From CAZMVU01 sp964569295 (GTDB lineage: Bacteria > Hydrogenedentota > Hydrogenedentia > Hydrogenedentales > JAGMZX01): DNA of 36,720 bases. The translations under genes and the position numbers were made by a program. Under the pieces are notes generated by a model that saw only the letters and a list, made by a program, of their open reading frames with translations, made no database searches and was not told the DNA's origin. The first letter of the stretch is position 1; each line of letters opens with the position of its first letter. The stretch is from assembly GCA_964569295.1 (NCBI GenBank), contig CAZMVU010000024.1:1-36720 (forward strand), written 5' to 3'. This document shows, piece after piece, positions 33,179 through 36,720 of this stretch.

Positions 33179-35992
33179 ATGTGTATCATCAAGCGCGGTT
33201 CTATAGCCGCCGCATTCGCCGGTGCCGTATTGTGCACTATGACAACCTGCGAATCATTGAAAGGTCAGACCACCGAATGGGGCCATGTCATGGGCAGCTT
33301 GCGCGCAACCGGGCTGCGTTGTGAACACCAGGTGAACCCGGCAGCCGTCGACACGGATACGCCGCACCTGTCATGGTACCTCAAGGCCGCTTCCGCCGCC
33401 CGCGGACACGATTCGACCGCCTGCCGCATTCTCGTGGCCTCCCAGGTAAGCAAGCTGAAACCAGGCCACGCCGACCTGTGGGACAGCAACCGGCTGGAAA
33501 ACGCCGGCGCACAACCCATCGCCTATGCCGGCGAACCGCTGAAAACCGGGGAGCGGGCGTACTGGTCCGTGCGTGTGTGGGACGCAGCGGGCAAGCCAGG
33601 GCCCTGGGCGCCGCCGGCGTGGTGGGGGCGTGGACCGGATGCCAACGCCTGGGACGCCCAGTGGATTGCGCCGCCGGAATCACTGCCAGAAGATCGGGAG
33701 GCGCTTTTCGAAGACCAACCCGCCCCGCGCTTCCGCAAGAGCTTTGTGCTCGACAAGCCGGTGCGGCGTGCCCACGCCTATGTCTCGGGTCTGGGCTATT
33801 ACGTACTGCACATCAACGGCGGCAAGGTGGGCGATCATGTGCTCGACCCGGCATGGACGGATTACGCCGAGCGCGTCTTCTACACCGCGCATGACGTCAC
33901 AAACCACTTGCAACCCGGCGAGAATGTCGTGGCCATGCTCGCCGGCAACGGCTGGTGGAACCCTTTGCCGCTACGCATGTGGAAGCGGATCAACATCCGC
34001 GACGCCGTGCCCCATGGAAGGCCGCGCGTCATCTGTCGAATAGACGTCGAACATACAGATGGCTCGCGCACGCGCATTGTGTCGGACCCGGCGTGGAAGA
34101 CGGCAGACAGCGCAATCCGCCGCAACAGTGTGTTTCTCGGCGAACGCTACGATGCGCGGCGGGAAACCCCAGGCTGGGATGCGCCGGGTTTCGACGACAC
34201 CACCTGGGACAATGCCGTACAAGCACCGGAAGTTGTCGGGCCGCTCATGCCGCAACCCATGCCGCCCATCCGGGTGACTGAGCATGTGCCGCCAGTGGCA
34301 ATGACAGAATGTGCACCGGGCGTGTATGTGTACGACTTCGGCAAAAACCTCGCCGGGCGCGTGCGGCTTTCGCTGTCCGGGCCAGCTGGCACAACGGTGC
34401 AATTGCGCTATGGCGAATTGCTCGGCGACGACGGCGCGCTCAACCCGATGACGGCGGTGTGTGGCCAAATCAAAAACCAATCCGTGCCCGACGGCAGCGC
34501 AAGGCCATCCACGGCTGAGCAACGCGATGTTTACATTCTCCGAGGCAAGGGCACGGAAACCTGGGCGCCGCGATTTACCTTCCACGCATTCCGCTACGTC
34601 GAGGTCACCGGTTGGCCCGGCGCACCCACGCTCGACAGCATCGTGGCCGAACGGCTCAACACGGACTTGGCGGCCGCAGGAACATTCACCTGCTCCCAAT
34701 CGCTATTCAATGACATCCAGGTCATTACGCGCAACACCTTCCTCAGCAACATACACGGCCTCCAGTCGGACTGCCCGGGCCGCGAGAAATTCCAGTACGG
34801 CGGCGACATCGTTGCTACGGACCAGGCGTACCTCTACAACTTCGACATGCGCAACTTCTACGCCAAGACCGTGCGCGACTTCGCGGATGCCCAACGGCCC
34901 AACGGCGGCTTCACGGAAACCGCGCCGTTTGTCGGCATCTACGACGAGAGCCTCGGCGAAAAAGCTGGCCCCATCGGCTGGGGGACGGCGCACCCGCTGC
35001 TGCTCGACCGCATCCACCGGTGGTACGGCAATACCGCGCTCGTGGCGGATCAGTATCCACGTGTACAGCGCTGGGCCGAGTTCCTGATCGCCCAGGCGGC
35101 GGACGGCATCCTCGATAATGGCATCGGCGATCACGAAACTATCGCGCCGAAGGACACCGCGGTGTCGGGCACGTTCTTCTATATCTACAACCTGCACTTG
35201 GCGGCGCGGCTCGCGCGCATCGCCGGCAAGGAAGAAGACGCGGATCGCTATGACCATTACCACAAGGAGGCCATGGCGGCCTTCGAACAGGAGTTTTACG
35301 ATCCCGGGACCGGGCACTTCGGCAACGGCACCCAGGCGAGCCAGTGCTTCGGACTCGCGCTCGGACTCGGCGGCGGCAAAGCGGTGCAGGCCCTGCTCGA
35401 CGACATCGAGGCGAATGGCTACAAGCTGACCACGGGCATCTTCGGCACGCGGTTTCTCCTGCCCACACTCTCGCAACACGGCCACCACGACGCCGCCGTG
35501 CGCATTGCCTCGCAACGGGAAATGCCGTCGTGGGGCTATATGCTCGACCACGGCGCCACCACGCTCTGGGAACACTGGGCCGGCAGCGACAACACGTTCT
35601 CCCAGAACCACCCGATGTTCGGCTCGATATCCGCGTGGTTCTTCGGGTATGTGCTCGGCATTCGCCCCGCGCCGGAGGCCGCCGGGTTCGACAAGGCGCT
35701 CATCGCACCGGAAATCGGCGGCGGTGTCGACTGGGCGCGCGGAACCTACGAGAGCATCCGCGGGCCCATCTCGGTGTCCTGGGAAAACCGTGAAGCTGAG
35801 CTGCGTCTCGAGATCGAGATGCCGCCGGGCGTGGCCGCCGAGGTGCGTCTGCCGGTGGACGATGGCGAGACCGTGCACCTTGATGATGCTGTTGCGGAAG
35901 AGGCGGAAGGCGTAACGCTTGTCGCGGAAGGCGCCGGCGAACACCGGTATGGCGTAGGCGCCGGCAGCCACCTCTTCCGCGTTGTGCGCTGA
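33179..35992 (+). CDS. GH78 alpha-L-rhamnosidase
   Basis: A 937-aa exported glycosidase. Domains in order: signal peptide (about 1-27), fibronectin-like domain I (GLRCEHQVNPAAVDTDTPHL), the two N-terminal beta domains (WDAQWIAPPE; VYVYDFGKNLAGRVRLSLSG), the (alpha/alpha)6 catalytic domain (about 500-830) and a C-terminal beta domain. The GH78 acid region SDCPGREKFQYGGD starts at Ser530 (general acid candidate Glu536), and the base candidate is Glu798 in TTLWEHW. It releases terminal L-rhamnose from pectin side chains, glycosides or bacterial polysaccharides. ATG 33179 is supported by AAGGAG upstream; a 17-codon extension is less likely. Confidence 0.93.
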   Translation: MCIIKRGSIAAAFAGAVLCTMTTCESLKGQTTEWGHVMGSLRATGLRCEHQVNPAAVDTDTPHLSWYLKAASAARGHDSTACRILVASQVSKLKPGHADLWDSNRLENAGAQPIAYAGEPLKTGERAYWSVRVWDAAGKPGPWAPPAWWGRGPDANAWDAQWIAPPESLPEDREALFEDQPAPRFRKSFVLDKPVRRAHAYVSGLGYYVLHINGGKVGDHVLDPAWTDYAERVFYTAHDVTNHLQPGENVVAMLAGNGWWNPLPLRMWKRINIRDAVPHGRPRVICRIDVEHTDGSRTRIVSDPAWKTADSAIRRNSVFLGERYDARRETPGWDAPGFDDTTWDNAVQAPEVVGPLMPQPMPPIRVTEHVPPVAMTECAPGVYVYDFGKNLAGRVRLSLSGPAGTTVQLRYGELLGDDGALNPMTAVCGQIKNQSVPDGSARPSTAEQRDVYILRGKGTETWAPRFTFHAFRYVEVTGWPGAPTLDSIVAERLNTDLAAAGTFTCSQSLFNDIQVITRNTFLSNIHGLQSDCPGREKFQYGGDIVATDQAYLYNFDMRNFYAKTVRDFADAQRPNGGFTETAPFVGIYDESLGEKAGPIGWGTAHPLLLDRIHRWYGNTALVADQYPRVQRWAEFLIAQAADGILDNGIGDHETIAPKDTAVSGTFFYIYNLHLAARLARIAGKEEDADRYDHYHKEAMAAFEQEFYDPGTGHFGNGTQASQCFGLALGLGGGKAVQALLDDIEANGYKLTTGIFGTRFLLPTLSQHGHHDAAVRIASQREMPSWGYMLDHGATTLWEHWAGSDNTFSQNHPMFGSISAWFFGYVLGIRPAPEAAGFDKALIAPEIGGGVDWARGTYESIRGPISVSWENREAELRLEIEMPPGVAAEVRLPVDDGETVHLDDAVAEEAEGVTLVAEGAGEHRYGVGAGSHLFRVVR

Positions 35993-36215
35993 GCATTGCG
36001 CGCAAGGGGCCGGGTTTTCAATGTCCTCCCTGCTGAAAAAGAGAGGAGCAAAGGGACCAGTCCTTTGACTGAAACCGAAGACAGTACTTGACGCTTGTGT
36101 GTTGCGGACAGGTAGCCCCTTGCGAAGGACGGGCATGCATTGGGAAGAGCGCAGTTTCAAGAAGCTGGCCATAGGTTTATCCGCCTCAGGCGGGCCAGCC
36201 CTCCCATGGCACGAT
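35993..36215. other. Region after the rhamnosidase gene
   Basis: No gene seen. At its end GCCCTCCC (36198-36205) can pair with GGGAGGGC (36234-36241) in the first unit of the tandem repeat. Confidence 0.35.
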
Positions 36216-36515
36216 GAAGTTTGATTCACCACCGGGAGGGCGAGCGTCCCCGCGAGCCGTCTTCAACACGCCATTGCGAGGAAGATTTCGGAGAAGTTTG
36301 ATTCACCACCGGGAGGGCGAGCCTCCCCGCGAGCCGTCTTCAACACCTCATTGCGAGGAAGATTTCGGAGAAGTTTGATTCACCACCGGGGGGGCGAGCG
36401 TCCCCGCGAGCCGTCTTCAACACGCCATTGCGAGGAAGATTCCGGAGAAGTTTGATTCACCACCGGGAGGGCGAGCGTCCCCGCGAGCCGTCTTCAACAC
36501 GCCATTGCGAGGAAG
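36216..36515. repeat. 77-bp tandem repeat, four copies
   Basis: Units begin at 36216, 36293, 36370 and 36447 (period exactly 77; the last is 69 bases). Each starts GAAGTTTGATTCACCACC, continues with a GC-rich GGGAGGGCGAGCGTCCCC core, and ends CATTGCGAGGAAG. Copies differ at a few single positions. There are no variable spacers between units, so this is not a CRISPR array. Confidence 0.95.
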
Positions 36516-36614
36516 CAATCGCCGAGGGCGGGAGATTCAGGCATTGAACAAGGAAACAGCGGCGGTACGTCCCGCATCGGGCGATTGCTACGTCGGTAAA
36601 GCCTCCTCGCAATG
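36503..36614. repeat. Compound inverted repeat after the tandem array
   Basis: CATTGCGAGG (36503-36512) and AGCAATCGCC (36514-36523) have perfect reverse complements GGCGATTGCT (36580-36589) and CCTCGCAATG (36605-36614), nested in the right order to fold into one long hairpin. Sequences of the CATTGCGAGGA...GCAATC type recur as interspersed repeats in several bacterial phyla. Confidence 0.8.
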
Positions 36615-36720
36615 ACGAAGGAGTGCGGAGCCCGTCAGGGGCGGACAAGCCCGCCCTTGGCACGATGTAATTCTTTAGCCGTATGGCGCAAGGGAGCGCA
36701 CGTGTTTCGCCAATCTGCCC

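Noticed and set aside
34703..36232. 509-codon open frame on the - strand
   Set aside because: Opposite the rhamnosidase catalytic domain; composition is the mirror of that gene, no domain or ribosome site seen.
36216..36515. CRISPR array
   Set aside because: The whole 77-bp period is repeated with no unique spacers, and no cas genes are nearby.

Overview
The window is GC-rich (roughly 60-65 % by eye), densely coded and has no rRNA, tRNA or CRISPR array that I can see. Tat-type signal peptides, a formylglycine-type sulfatase, a GH78 rhamnosidase, a YdjC-type deacetylase, many small lineage-specific secreted proteins and an ADP-forming acyl-CoA synthetase next to a CoA-transferase/GNAT fusion suggest a Gram-negative saccharolytic bacterium of the Planctomycetes/Lentisphaerae/Hydrogenedentes kind. 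That placement is inference; no phylogenetic marker settles it.

Region 1 (1-7436, + strand) is the most interesting part. Five short ORFs (44, 47, 67, 58 and 40 aa) share an N-terminal octapeptide, M-[KR]-[HR]-[IV]-[KQ]-x-x-[ST], followed by a hydrophobic or amphipathic core. They are followed in the same direction by two GNAT acetyltransferases, a CPBP (CAAX-type) membrane protease, an ABC ATPase, an ABC-2 permease and a 627-aa protein. That last protein has the layout of a radical-SAM/SPASM peptide maturase, but its CxxxCxxC motif and part of its SPASM cysteines are gone, and a GNAT domain is fused to its C-terminus. The GNAT domain of the first acetyltransferase is a visible paralogue of this fused domain. 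Together this looks like an undescribed system for making, acylating, trimming and exporting ribosomal peptides.

Region 2 (7648-12172) holds a 1081-aa O-antigen-ligase-like membrane protein with a long TPR tail (- strand) and a divergent Tat-exported YdjC-family deacetylase.

Region 3 (12179-13839) is a patch of mobile debris: a broken REP-associated (RAYT) transposase, a second copy of its 5' end, an IS66-type transposase remnant, and a complete HigBA-like toxin-antitoxin pair between the two repeat copies. The pair has a near-consensus promoter with an operator palindrome and a toxin start codon that falls at the predicted transcription start.

Region 4 (13934-24363) contains a retropepsin-like/PDZ protein, a coiled-coil stress-type protein, QueG, a sulfatase, a 40-aa lysine-rich protein, a divergent YchF-like GTPase, and an operon of ADP-forming acyl-CoA synthetase plus CoA-transferase/GNAT fusion (CoA thioester energy metabolism).

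Region 5 (24508-35992) is made mostly of envelope and secreted proteins: two paralogous beta-barrel-like proteins, a secreted metallophosphoesterase-fold protein that has lost metal ligands, a HAD hydrolase with a membrane protein partner, a secreted protein with a probable TIM-barrel and GATase-like half, and a divergent GH78 alpha-L-rhamnosidase. The window ends in a 77-bp tandem repeat (four copies) that runs into a compound inverted repeat.
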